Assembly (NCBI GenBank): GCA_965262875.1
Contig: OZ253569.1
Location: 4,340,001-4,404,000 of the forward strand
Direction of reading: 5' to 3'
DNA from: JBALVT01 sp965262875
GTDB taxonomy: Bacteria > Pseudomonadota > Gammaproteobacteria > Pseudomonadales > Halieaceae
Length of the DNA: 64,000 nucleotides
Shown: one piece after another, positions 43,708 to 52,201 of the stretch
How positions within the stretch are numbered: the stretch's first letter is position 1
Layout: every line of letters starts with the position of its first letter
Position numbers and translations under genes: made by a program
The notes under the pieces: generated by a model
Told to the model about the DNA's origin: nothing
Databases searched by the model: none
What the model saw: the letters and a program-made list of their open reading frames with translations, nothing else

Positions 43708-44686
43708 GAGACCTCAGCATAACTCAACAATGCAGACAAATTCCCGGTATAATTTCGTAGGCAAAAATCCTTCGCAACACAGCCCCGATTATTCGTTTCA
43801 AACGCTACTTTGAATCATCCCAGCCTCCACAGTCTTGATGATACCGGGGCGTTACTACAATGGTCAGAGATAGAGAAACTACTCGCCACTCTTTATGCCT
43901 CAAAAACAGGCCGTCCAGGCTATCCATTGCCGACCTTGTTCAGGAGCTTGTTGCCCGGTGCAGGGTATCGGCTTTCAGACGTACCGTTAGCTCAAAGTCT
44001 GACTCGAGATATGCTGTTTCGAAAATTCTGTCATCTTGAGTTAGATAGAGAAGTTCCTGAGGCATCCACCTTGGGGAGATTTCGAACCCGACTGGTCGAG
44101 CAGGGATTGTGGGATCAACGACTGGCTGAAATTAACCGTCAAAGCGTGACGCCGGGTAATGTGCACGACTCTCGGGAGCGCGATACCTTGTTACCGGGTG
44201 ATGAGACGGCACTGTACGCGGATGCCGCTTACAGCTCTCAACAGACCCGCGATAAGTTGGCGCAGCTGGGCATTGATGATCAGGTTCAGCGCAAAGGTTA
44301 TCGTGGCCACCCCTTATCGGAGGCTGATCGAATTCGTAACCAGGAAATTGCCGTCACCCGGACAGGCGGGGAGCGACCTTTTGCAACCTGCAAGAGACAC
44401 TACAATCTTTCCGGAACACGCTTCATGGGGCTTGCCAAAAACACGACGTTTTATGGCTTGGCAGCCATGGCTGCGAATATCCGGAAAGGAGCCAGTTTTT
44501 TAACGCGTTACGGGTTACCGAACACGGGTTATGCAGGATAGTTGCGCCAAAAATCAGGCAAAGGAGCCTGAACCCTGGATAAATTGAAGCAAACCAGCGA
44601 AAAGCTTACTTCGATACTGCTTTGAGGTGATTAAAAATATTGCGATTCAAAATATTCGAAAAATCACGGGGTTATACTGAGGTCTC
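43708..44686 (+). mobile_element. IS5-family element, copy B, internally deleted
   Basis: 979 bp, same ends and same deletion as copy A. Forms the last IS of the window. Confidence 0.88.
43810..44541 (+). pseudogene. IS5 transposase with in-frame deletion (copy B)
   Basis: 243 codons, the same NRQ-SVTPG junction as copy A. It differs from A by scattered changes plus a dense cluster at 44289-44370 (GHPLSEADRIRNQEIAVTRT versus GHPLPDADQCRNKAIAVTRA). Lacks the first catalytic Asp. Confidence 0.85.
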
Positions 44687-44737
44687 TATGTAATAAATGG
44701 GCGAGCATTTGAAAGGACCCGCTCATTGATAAAACAA

Positions 44738-45559
44738 CTACAAGGAAAAACGCTCTCGTAAGAAACGGGCGATTCCATCGTCGTCATGGTGTCCTATTAC
44801 GCGCGTTGCTGCGTCTTTAACTTCAGCCAGACTGTTTTCGGGTGCGTAGGCCTCATCGGCCGTTTCGAACATACTCAAATCGTTGTCGCTGTCGCCAAAG
44901 CAGAGCACGTTGCTGGCCCCAAGCTCTTGTTTCAACTGGAGAAGAGCGGCACCCTTACTGCCCTCGCTGTGGTGAATGTCCAGCCAGTGCACGTTGGTCG
45001 ACGCCATACCGCCGCCTCTATAAGCGACCAAATGATCCTGGGTTTCAATCCCAGCCGCGATCTTCTCTACTGCATCCAATTGACCCAGGGCACTTATATT
45101 GGTGATCTGGGCATTTTCGGGGAGCTCGGAAACAGGCATTAACGGCAGGCCTCTATTCACACTCAATTCATAGACCAGGCTCTCATCGGCTTCACTTTGA
45201 ATCGGCGGATGGTAAGCCGCGTGCCGATTGTCGTCATCCAGAGTAAAAATGAAGGGCGTGACCCTCTCCTTTGCAAAGCTGTCCAGGGTTCTGCGCAATT
45301 CCGTGTGGGTAAGCATATATTTGTGGCTGTAAGACTCTTTTTGCGGGTGCCAAATCATCACGCCGTTTTTGTAAATCTGTGGCAGGGTGAAGTCGTGTCC
45401 CGCCAGTGGTTTGCGGGCGGCATGTAAAGTTCGGCCCGTCGCTACGGTAAACGCGATATTCCTTGCTCGGAGTAGGCCGAGTGTCTCTTTGGTGAAAACT
45501 GAAATTTCGGAGGCCTTATTTAACAAGGTCCCATCCAGATCAAAAACAATTAAATCCAT
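44738..45559 (-). CDS. Cof-type HAD-superfamily phosphatase
   Basis: 273 residues. Motif I DLIVFDLDGTLLNK, motif II Thr in FTVATGRTLHAARKPL, motif III Lys in HHSEGSKGAALLQLK, motif IV FGDSDNDLSMFETADE. The C2 cap lies between about residues 80 and 190. Such enzymes dephosphorylate sugar phosphates or cofactor precursors in the cytosol. AGGAATAGCAC precedes the ATG. First intact host gene after the IS region. Confidence 0.92.
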   Translation of the reverse strand: MDLIVFDLDGTLLNKASEISVFTKETLGLLRARNIAFTVATGRTLHAARKPLAGHDFTLPQIYKNGVMIWHPQKESYSHKYMLTHTELRRTLDSFAKERVTPFIFTLDDDNRHAAYHPPIQSEADESLVYELSVNRGLPLMPVSELPENAQITNISALGQLDAVEKIAAGIETQDHLVAYRGGGMASTNVHWLDIHHSEGSKGAALLQLKQELGASNVLCFGDSDNDLSMFETADEAYAPENSLAEVKDAATRVIGHHDDDGIARFLRERFSL

Positions 45560-45581
45560 GTGCTATTCCTGTTACTCACAA

Positions 45582-45754
45582 TCAATCGGTTTTTACTTTG
45601 GTTTTCTGGCAACGCGAACAACGGTAGAGCGTAACCAGTTTTCCCGTTTTTACGTCGAAGGGTTTACTGTTGTCCACAATCCATTTGTGATGTCCGTGGC
45701 GACACAAGGTTTTTCCTTCAGCGATGGCTTTTTAAAGGGGAGGACATCCGCCAT
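45582..45754 (-). pseudogene. Small zinc-ribbon protein with a frameshift
   Basis: ATG at 45754 reads ADVLPFKKPSLKEK. In the next frame comes GKTLCRHGHHKWIVDNSKPF DVKTGKLVTLYRCSRCQKTK, a two-CxxC-type ribbon ending at 45582. A one-base change in the AAGGAAAAACC run would join them into a protein of about 57 residues. This could be a genuine lesion or a sequencing error. Function unknown. Confidence 0.6.
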
Positions 45755-45756
45755 AA

Positions 45757-47472
45757 CTAGTGCTCGTCGGCTGCCCGATACACAATTTCCCCATCGAAAA
45801 TGGTGAACAGCACTTTCGCTTCGCTGATTTGCGTACTGGGAATTTCAAACAGGTTTCGGTCCAGTACGACTGGGTCTGCTCGCTTCCCGACTTCGATGGA
45901 ACCCACGCTATCTTCCTGGTGCATTAACCACGCTGCATTGACGGTGTAGGCCTTGAGCGCAGTTTCCAGATCGATGGCATCGGCGACATTTCCCAGGGGC
46001 GCTGCGCTATCGTTGGGGTCCTGACGTGTGATGGCGACCTCTATGGATTCAAGCGGATTGAGTGGGCCGTAGATCCAATCACTGCCGCCTACAACCACGC
46101 CTCCGGAGCGAACGATTGAGGCAATGGGATACATTCTATCAACTCGCGCATTGCCCAGCACAGGAAGGTTTAATTCTGTGACCCATTTATCGGGGTAGGC
46201 CCAGGCAGCGGTGAAGTTGGCCGCGACGTTTAGCTGCGCAAAGCGATCAATGTCGTCGGGGTGCACCAGTTGTAGGTGGGACAAGTGATGCCGCAGGTCT
46301 TTGCTTTTCGGATTGTTCTTATTTTGTTCACGAGCGTACTCAATGGCATCGAGACCTGCACGAGCGGCCCCGTCTCCCATGGTGTGCATGTGGATTTGCA
46401 GCCCCATGGCTTCATAACGAGCCACCCGAGAAAACAGGTCTTCTTCGGAATAATTCAGGAATCCTGTATGCCCCAATTCCAGATAGGGTTCTACTAGCGA
46501 AGCAGTTTCTCCCTCCAGCACGCCATCGACATACATTTTGATACTGCCGGTGGAAATTCTTTCCGATTCATATTGTGATCGGGTGTTTAGGACGCGTTCA
46601 AAATCGCTACCAGTATCTTTGGCGAAGACACCCTCATCGGTGATGGAGTTGCGTACTCTCAAACTGAGATCACCGTCCTCGTCGATAGCCTTGTAAACCT
46701 TCATCTCCAACTCACTGGACCAGGCATCGATCACGGAGGTTATCCCTGCGGCGTTGATTAACGCTATCGCCTTGTGCATCACCTGCGTGCTCTCTTGGTG
46801 CTCTCGTTGGGGGCGCAAAGCAGTTGCAAGGTCCCTTGCCGTTTCTCTGAGCGTGCCGTTGGGAACACTGGATCCAGGGCGTCTTTCGATGACTCCACCG
46901 GCAGGGTCGAGTGTGTGCTCGTTGATTTTCGCCAGTTTTAGCACCGTAGAATTAACCCACACCGAATGCCCATCGGAGGCGTCCAGAAACATCAGGCGCT
47001 CGGGGGCAATTTTATCCAAGAGCGCTCTGTCGGGGCCATTCTGTGGAAATAGCGATAGATCAATACCAAAACCGATAAGCCAACCCTGCTCACTTTCGTC
47101 TACGCACATTTTAATCTTTGCTGTAATCGCTGCCACGGAATCGATGATTTCACTAAGATCACAATATTGTTGTAAAAAGCCGCCTTCCAGCGGATGCATG
47201 TGGGCGTCATGAAATCCGGGTAAAACCATGGCGTCACCCAGATCCATAACCTTGGTGGCCGCGCCCCGATAGGCGAATACTTCTTGTTCGCTGCCGACAG
47301 CGATAATTCTTTGGTCTGCAATGGCGATCGCCCTCGCCCAGGGGCGTTGATCATCGAGCGTGTACACTTTGGAACCGCGCAATATGAGGTCAGCTTCAGG
47401 TCTGTGCGTGGTGGACTCGCAAGCCATCAGGGTGATTGAGACAAAAAGTGCAATCAAAAACGGTTTTATCAT
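45757..47472 (-). CDS. Lipoprotein amidohydrolase, YtcJ-like
   Basis: 571 residues from the ATG at 47472; the longer frame to 47814 has no family sequence. Lipobox in FLIALFVSITLMACESTTH. Metal motif LPGFHDAHMHPLEGG near residue 90, then IHMHTMGDGAARAGLDAIEY and HHLSHLQLVHPDDIDRFAQL, and GSDWIYGPLNPLES. The C-terminal signature GKRADPVVLDRN has Pro where Leu is usual. Related enzymes hydrolyse amide or formamide bonds. Probably anchored on the periplasmic side. The start overlaps nothing; divergent from the lipoprotein at 47699. Confidence 0.9.
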   Translation of the reverse strand: MIKPFLIALFVSITLMACESTTHRPEADLILRGSKVYTLDDQRPWARAIAIADQRIIAVGSEQEVFAYRGAATKVMDLGDAMVLPGFHDAHMHPLEGGFLQQYCDLSEIIDSVAAITAKIKMCVDESEQGWLIGFGIDLSLFPQNGPDRALLDKIAPERLMFLDASDGHSVWVNSTVLKLAKINEHTLDPAGGVIERRPGSSVPNGTLRETARDLATALRPQREHQESTQVMHKAIALINAAGITSVIDAWSSELEMKVYKAIDEDGDLSLRVRNSITDEGVFAKDTGSDFERVLNTRSQYESERISTGSIKMYVDGVLEGETASLVEPYLELGHTGFLNYSEEDLFSRVARYEAMGLQIHMHTMGDGAARAGLDAIEYAREQNKNNPKSKDLRHHLSHLQLVHPDDIDRFAQLNVAANFTAAWAYPDKWVTELNLPVLGNARVDRMYPIASIVRSGGVVVGGSDWIYGPLNPLESIEVAITRQDPNDSAAPLGNVADAIDLETALKAYTVNAAWLMHQEDSVGSIEVGKRADPVVLDRNLFEIPSTQISEAKVLFTIFDGEIVYRAADEH

Positions 47473-47698
47473 GCTGCCTGTGTCTATAGGAATAAGGTTG
47501 ATGGAGGACCAGTAAATGGATAAAGGCGATTGTAGAAAGGCACATGATAAAGCATTTTTAAGATACAAGTGAGCGACAGTTCCCAATGATGAAAAATTTG
47601 TCTTCCTCCTTTGAGCGACTAGCCTTATATTGGGAACACCGGAAGGTACAACAAGACCCCACCCGCAGCGGCGCCCTTTGGGAACCAGGAAGCTAAAA

Positions 47699-48916
47699 AT
47701 GAAACAGATTATGGATAATAAATTGACACAGACCTTCTTCAAGGTGGCGTTAATCGCGATGCTGGGTATTTTAAGCGGCTGCCTGGTAACTTTGAGCCAT
47801 TTTACCGGGGGCAATGTGAGCAGCGATTTGGGCGCGGATTGTACATTTAACTGCGTCTACCAACTCAATGAAGGAGAGAGTTTAGATCGGATTTTTACGG
47901 CGCAGCCACTGCCCGGAAATGACTTTATCCGATGGTATGATTCGCTGGGTGACAATTTTAGCATGTGTCCGCAACCAACCCAGCGCGAATGTAATCTGGT
48001 TATTAACAATCTTCATCCGCTCTTTGAAGGTCAGACGCTGGATGTGGTGGCTCAGTTTCGAGCCGTCAATGGCTACAATGCGAATGCCGTTGGATTCATG
48101 GATACCGCGACTACCGCCCAGGGCACCTTTCGACAGATTGATGATATTACCTGGATCGAATCCTACCCCAACGCCACGCCGATTAATTACTTCTATACGG
48201 AAGCTCGAACTCAGACCCGATTGGTCATCTACGATCGCTTTGCAGACGTTCGATATTTTTTCGATTTTTCAACAGGGATAATTCAACAACAAATCGGAAT
48301 GGCACCTACGGCTGCATGGGGTAGTGTTTTGGGTAGGTCTGCCACACCCAGTGGCTGGTTAGTTGCCCAAGCTCAGTTTGGAGATCCCAATGGATCTTAC
48401 AAGGGTGACTATATTCAGACTGACCCTGACACCTGGGTGTTCCGTAAAAAAGGGAAAAGTAACGACAAATACACCTTCACGGAAATGGCGAGGGATGATA
48501 CCACAGTCTCCTTGCACGATGAGTCTCGCAGCGTCGATATCGTTATCAACCTGGCCGATGGTATGGTCTACTCTAGTCAGCTATCGGGTCCGCTACAATC
48601 TGTAGGAGTCGTTCAACGATCGCTAACCGCAGCGACAGCTTTTACTGTCTCAGAGGTTTCCCATGGCAGTGATGCAAGCGATATCCAGGGTTATTTCATC
48701 GAACAGGGGTCGAACGGTTGGTCTCAAATTGCGGCAGATGGTAAGACGCAGTTGGCTGAATTCGAGCTGCTGCGACGAAGCTCGACAGAGATTGAGTTGA
48801 TAGATAGCGAGGATACTGTAAGAGTTGTTATCAACCTTTCTACACAGGAGATAAACCTCTTAGGGGTTCCCGTTCCGCTTAGCATCGAGCGTTTCGATAT
48901 TGTGGAGGCAAAATAG
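47699..48916 (+). CDS. Lipoprotein with a threefold internal repeat, unknown function
   Basis: 405 residues from the ATG at 47699 with AGGA upstream. Lipobox ALIAMLGILSGCLVTL. A Cys-containing N-terminal part (CTFNCVYQLNEGES, CPQPTQRECNLVI) is followed by three modules of about 90 residues. Each begins like G-x-F/Y-I/R-Q-x-D-x-x-T/S-W and ends with an R-x-V-x-x-x-x-N-L-like strand (TRLVIYDRFADVRYFFDFST; VDIVINLADGMVYSSQ; VRVVINLSTQEINLLG). This suggests a beta-propeller- or beta-roll-like fold. I recognise no family. Sits between two lipoproteins, which hints at an envelope role. Confidence 0.75.
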   Translation: MKQIMDNKLTQTFFKVALIAMLGILSGCLVTLSHFTGGNVSSDLGADCTFNCVYQLNEGESLDRIFTAQPLPGNDFIRWYDSLGDNFSMCPQPTQRECNLVINNLHPLFEGQTLDVVAQFRAVNGYNANAVGFMDTATTAQGTFRQIDDITWIESYPNATPINYFYTEARTQTRLVIYDRFADVRYFFDFSTGIIQQQIGMAPTAAWGSVLGRSATPSGWLVAQAQFGDPNGSYKGDYIQTDPDTWVFRKKGKSNDKYTFTEMARDDTTVSLHDESRSVDIVINLADGMVYSSQLSGPLQSVGVVQRSLTAATAFTVSEVSHGSDASDIQGYFIEQGSNGWSQIAADGKTQLAEFELLRRSSTEIELIDSEDTVRVVINLSTQEINLLGVPVPLSIERFDIVEAK

Positions 48917-49035
48917 ATTTTTTTTGAGACTAGAAATCTAAGCACCATTTTCTTTGCGGGGTAGCCTCACGTAAAATTGTGTGGCAACATGTAGCGCGTT
49001 ATCAGTTTTTCCTAAAACCATAGAAGAGGTATGTT

Positions 49036-49716
49036 GTGAAGTGTACGATGGCATTGCTGCTGTGTTCGCTGTTGATTGGATGTGCTCACCAAACAGAATT
49101 GACCAAACGATCCGTGATAAAACAGGTCCACTCTGATTATCCGGTAGAATTTAAAAACATTGCGAGCTATCCCGGAAAAGTGGTCTGCGGAGAGTACCGG
49201 TCTTTCGGCAAGTGGGGGGGAGGTCACAAATTCCGACCGTTTATCTTTAGGGAAACTCAGGTCAAAACACATCCAATCAAGCTCGATCTTCAGATTTTTT
49301 GTGCATCTGATCCCGCTGCTAGTCTTTACGATACGCTTGGAATCCCCTTCTCGAATAATTCCTCGCAAGTAATACAGCAAATTCGGAACGACTTCCTACT
49401 ATTGAACGCAGCTCTGGAGGAGTACTACCATAGAAACCATACTTACCCCAGAGCGGTGGAGGGGCTCGAGGATCTGGTGGTACCTGAGAAGTATGGCCGC
49501 AAATCCGGACCGCGGGAAAATGGAAGTTACCTGGAACAATTGCCAAGAGACCCCTGGGGTCGCGCCTATTTATATGAGGGCGCAGGTCTTGCGGGCGTCA
49601 AAGGTGAGCCTGAAATTTCAACCTTGGGTGCAGACGGTGAGGCAGGCGGTAAAAACGAAAATGCCGATATTAAATCGCGTTATATGAAATACCTCGATCA
49701 CATCGCAACGATATGA
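49036..49716 (+). CDS. Lipoprotein with C-terminal GspG-like pseudopilin domain
   Basis: 226 residues from a GTG with AGAAGAGG upstream. Lipobox LLLCSLLIGCAHQ. Residues about 110-220 match the globular part of type II secretion major pseudopilin: IRNDFLLLNAALEEYYHRNH TYP, GLEDLVVPEKYG, YLEQLPRDPWGRAYLYEG, ISTLGADGEAGGKNENADI (calcium-loop-like). The usual hydrophobic N-terminal helix and prepilin peptidase site are absent, replaced by a lipid anchor and a novel segment of about 90 residues. Not a pilin subunit; perhaps a pseudopilus partner or a repurposed sensor. Confidence 0.8.
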   Translation: MKCTMALLLCSLLIGCAHQTELTKRSVIKQVHSDYPVEFKNIASYPGKVVCGEYRSFGKWGGGHKFRPFIFRETQVKTHPIKLDLQIFCASDPAASLYDTLGIPFSNNSSQVIQQIRNDFLLLNAALEEYYHRNHTYPRAVEGLEDLVVPEKYGRKSGPRENGSYLEQLPRDPWGRAYLYEGAGLAGVKGEPEISTLGADGEAGGKNENADIKSRYMKYLDHIATI

Positions 49717-49744
49717 TCGAGGGTTTCGCAATATGACGGTGTAA

Positions 49745-50116
49745 CTAGCCGAAGTTAAAAAACGCCAATTTATTGCCATCGGGGTCGCGAACATAGGCAC
49801 CGTAGAACACATCTTCCATCCGCTGGCCTGGCGCCCCGTCACAGGTCGCACCCAGGCTCAGAGCCTTGGCATGAAACTTGTCGACGTCGGCTTTGGTGCC
49901 AGGGTTGATCGCAATCATATTGCCGTTACCTGGCTGTGGGTCGTTCTCATCGAAGGGTGTGCACACAGAGATCATGGGGGTGTCCATAGAGGCCCCTATA
50001 AAGGCTATCCGCCCCATGTCGCCTTGCAGTGTTGCGCCCAGGTCAGCCAGTAGTTCCGTATAAAAGGCTTTGGCCTTCTCCATGTCAGTCACACCAATTG
50101 TCACGTATCCGATCAT
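49745..50116 (-). CDS. VOC-family (glyoxalase-fold) protein
   Basis: 123 residues. IGYVTIGVTDMEKAKAFYTE LLADLGA and FYGAYVRDPDGNKLAFFNFG give the paired beta-alpha-beta-beta-beta modules of the vicinal-oxygen-chelate fold. Members include glyoxalases, dioxygenases and resistance proteins; the substrate cannot be read from sequence. GAGG precedes the ATG. It follows convergently after the GspG-like gene. Confidence 0.88.
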   Translation of the reverse strand: MIGYVTIGVTDMEKAKAFYTELLADLGATLQGDMGRIAFIGASMDTPMISVCTPFDENDPQPGNGNMIAINPGTKADVDKFHAKALSLGATCDGAPGQRMEDVFYGAYVRDPDGNKLAFFNFG

Positions 50117-50203
50117 GTCATTTACCTCATATTAATTTCAGCGGCCCCCGAACGGCGGCGCGGGATGGAAGCATCTATTGCCAGGTGGGCGAAGTCAATT
50201 ACC

Positions 50204-51673
50204 TTAGCGGTGTAATACGCGGATAACTTCGTTTCGCATTTGGGCTGGATCAATCACTTTGTCGAAGGCCATAGCATCTGCCGGAACCCAGGCACCCGAT
50301 TGTAATTCCTCTATATGTTGTGCTTCATCCAGGCTGGCTTTGGCCGCTTCGGCGCCCCCAATGGCGGGAACCCCTCCCAAATTGACCGAGGGGAGGGCGA
50401 GGCTTATGGCCTGATGATCCCAGGGGTTCATGCCCATCACGGAGCTGCCAAAGCCAAAGGCTTTGCGCAAGGTGACAACAATTTTTGTGCCCGTGAACCT
50501 GCGCTGTGCAAGAAACATTTTCCCGGCAGCCCTGAGCACTCCAGATTTCTCTGCAGCAGGTCCGGGCATGACTCCGGGATTATCTAACAAGGTAATCAGC
50601 GCCAAGCCGAAGGATTGAGCGACGTCGATGAAGTGGGCCGCTTTTTCCGCTGCATCAGTGGTTATTGCCCCAGCTTGAACAGTCGGTTGGTTTGCCACCA
50701 CAAGGCAGGGTACACCGCCAATTCTGGCCAAAGCTGCGATGATTGTTTTACCATAGTTCGGTTGCAGCTCAAACACCGTGTTGTCGTCACACACTTCGTC
50801 CAGCACCATTCGCATATCGTAGGCCTGATTGACCTGCGGTGAGATGATATCCAGTAAAGCGTCCGTCGTGCGTTCTTTTGCTTCGATCCTGCCCTTATCG
50901 AAAGGAACTTGCTGACCGCTGTGGCTGGGCACAAGAGACAGGAAATACCGCACCATGGCGAAACAATCCTGTTCAGTATCGCCCATATTGTGTGCCACGC
51001 CACTGATGCTGGTATGCATACTGGCGCTGCCCAATTCCTCGGGGGTGGTATCAATGCCCAGTGAGGCTTTTACCAGGGGTGGACCGGCGGTGAACATCGT
51101 CGAACCTGCCAGCATGATAATTAAGTCTGCAAACATTCCTGTAAGAGCGCCGTGACCGGCCGAGATTCCCAAGACGACAGTGACCACGGGAACAATACCT
51201 TTCAAATCAGCGACCAGCTGTAGATCTCCAGGCGAGTTCGGATAGCGTTCGTTTTGATTTGAGGCACGCTCCCCCGCGCCATCCAATAGCAACACCAGCG
51301 GATAGAGTTGCTCCTTGGCCAAGCGCACCAACCGCGCCCTTTTGGCGGCGTTCGGGTGTCCAATTGATCCACCTTTTACCGTGAAGTCTTCGGCGATGAC
51401 AACTACCGTTTTGTCACCGATGCGGCCGGTTCCGCCTACCAGAGCATCGCCTGCCAGGGGAGGTTCTCCGCCGGGATGGTTACCACCGGCGAGTTCACCA
51501 TATTCATTGAAGCTGTCTTCCTCACACAGCAGGGCAACCCTTTCTCGTGCGGTCAATCGACTCTTTGCGTGTTGAATTGCGATTTTGTCCGTTCCACCCA
51601 TTCCCTGGGCAAAGTCACTGCGTTGTTTAAGTTGTTCGAGTATGAGTTTCCAGCCTTCGCGATTTTCGCTCAC
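50204..51673 (-). CDS. Acyl-CoA carboxylase carboxyltransferase (beta) subunit
   Basis: 489 residues from a GTG with AGGA 8 nt upstream; an ATG 33 nt earlier is an alternative. Two crotonase-like halves: GGSIGHPNAAKRARLVRLAK, LLLDGAGERASNQNER, oxyanion GISAGHGALTGMFADLIIM, then CLVVANQPTVQAGAITTDAA, ITLLDNPGVMPGPAAEKSGV, KAFGFGSSVMGMNPWDHQAI. This is the propionyl/methylcrotonyl/geranyl-CoA carboxylase type that transfers CO2 from biotin to an acyl-CoA. The biotin carboxylase subunit is not in the window, so the substrate is open. Divergent from the SRPBCC gene. Confidence 0.9.
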   Translation of the reverse strand: MSENREGWKLILEQLKQRSDFAQGMGGTDKIAIQHAKSRLTARERVALLCEEDSFNEYGELAGGNHPGGEPPLAGDALVGGTGRIGDKTVVVIAEDFTVKGGSIGHPNAAKRARLVRLAKEQLYPLVLLLDGAGERASNQNERYPNSPGDLQLVADLKGIVPVVTVVLGISAGHGALTGMFADLIIMLAGSTMFTAGPPLVKASLGIDTTPEELGSASMHTSISGVAHNMGDTEQDCFAMVRYFLSLVPSHSGQQVPFDKGRIEAKERTTDALLDIISPQVNQAYDMRMVLDEVCDDNTVFELQPNYGKTIIAALARIGGVPCLVVANQPTVQAGAITTDAAEKAAHFIDVAQSFGLALITLLDNPGVMPGPAAEKSGVLRAAGKMFLAQRRFTGTKIVVTLRKAFGFGSSVMGMNPWDHQAISLALPSVNLGGVPAIGGAEAAKASLDEAQHIEELQSGAWVPADAMAFDKVIDPAQMRNEVIRVLHR

Positions 51674-51736
51674 TGTGTTATTCCTGTACTGTGTTTGCCG
51701 GCTCATTATACCCCGCACAACTTTTTGGAGAGAACA

Positions 51737-52201
51737 ATGATAACGCAGGATACGATAAGCTCTGATGAAGTCGTTATAGAGGCACCTGCGCAATGGGTCT
51801 GGGATGTGCTTGTTGACTTTGCGAACTACGAAAAATGGAACAAGTTTTGCCCCGGCTGTGAAGCCGAGTTGCTGCTGGGTAGCCCCGTGGTAATGCAGGT
51901 CGATCTTGGTTTCGGTATACAGGAGCAAACGGAGTACATGTGCCGTATTGATCCGCTGGAGGCTATCGCCTGGCGGATGGAGAACAAGTCAGGAGATCCA
52001 ATTCACGCGGTTCGAACGCAATACTTAAAAAGCCTGGGTGACGCTCGCTGCAGCTATATATCTGTCGATGTCTTTAGCGGCGAGGCCGCAGCAGGCATGA
52101 TGGAACTCATGGCCAAACCCGTAGAAGCAGGCTTTAATTTGTGTGCTTATGGTTTGAAGGAGTATTGTGAGGTGCAATACGCTAAAGGAAAGGCTCTATG
52201 A
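51737..52201 (+). CDS. SRPBCC-family (START/Bet v1-like) protein
   Basis: 154 residues from the ATG at 51737 with GGAGAGA upstream. SSDEVVIEAPAQWVWDVLVD FANYEKWNKFCPGCEAELLL is the typical SRPBCC start. YMCRIDPLEAIAWRMENK and MAKPVEAGFNLCAYGLKEYC follow. Binds hydrophobic ligands. The stop overlaps the next ATG (ATGA), so it is translationally coupled to the lipoprotein amidohydrolase, which suggests a shared substrate. Confidence 0.85.
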   Translation: MITQDTISSDEVVIEAPAQWVWDVLVDFANYEKWNKFCPGCEAELLLGSPVVMQVDLGFGIQEQTEYMCRIDPLEAIAWRMENKSGDPIHAVRTQYLKSLGDARCSYISVDVFSGEAAAGMMELMAKPVEAGFNLCAYGLKEYCEVQYAKGKAL

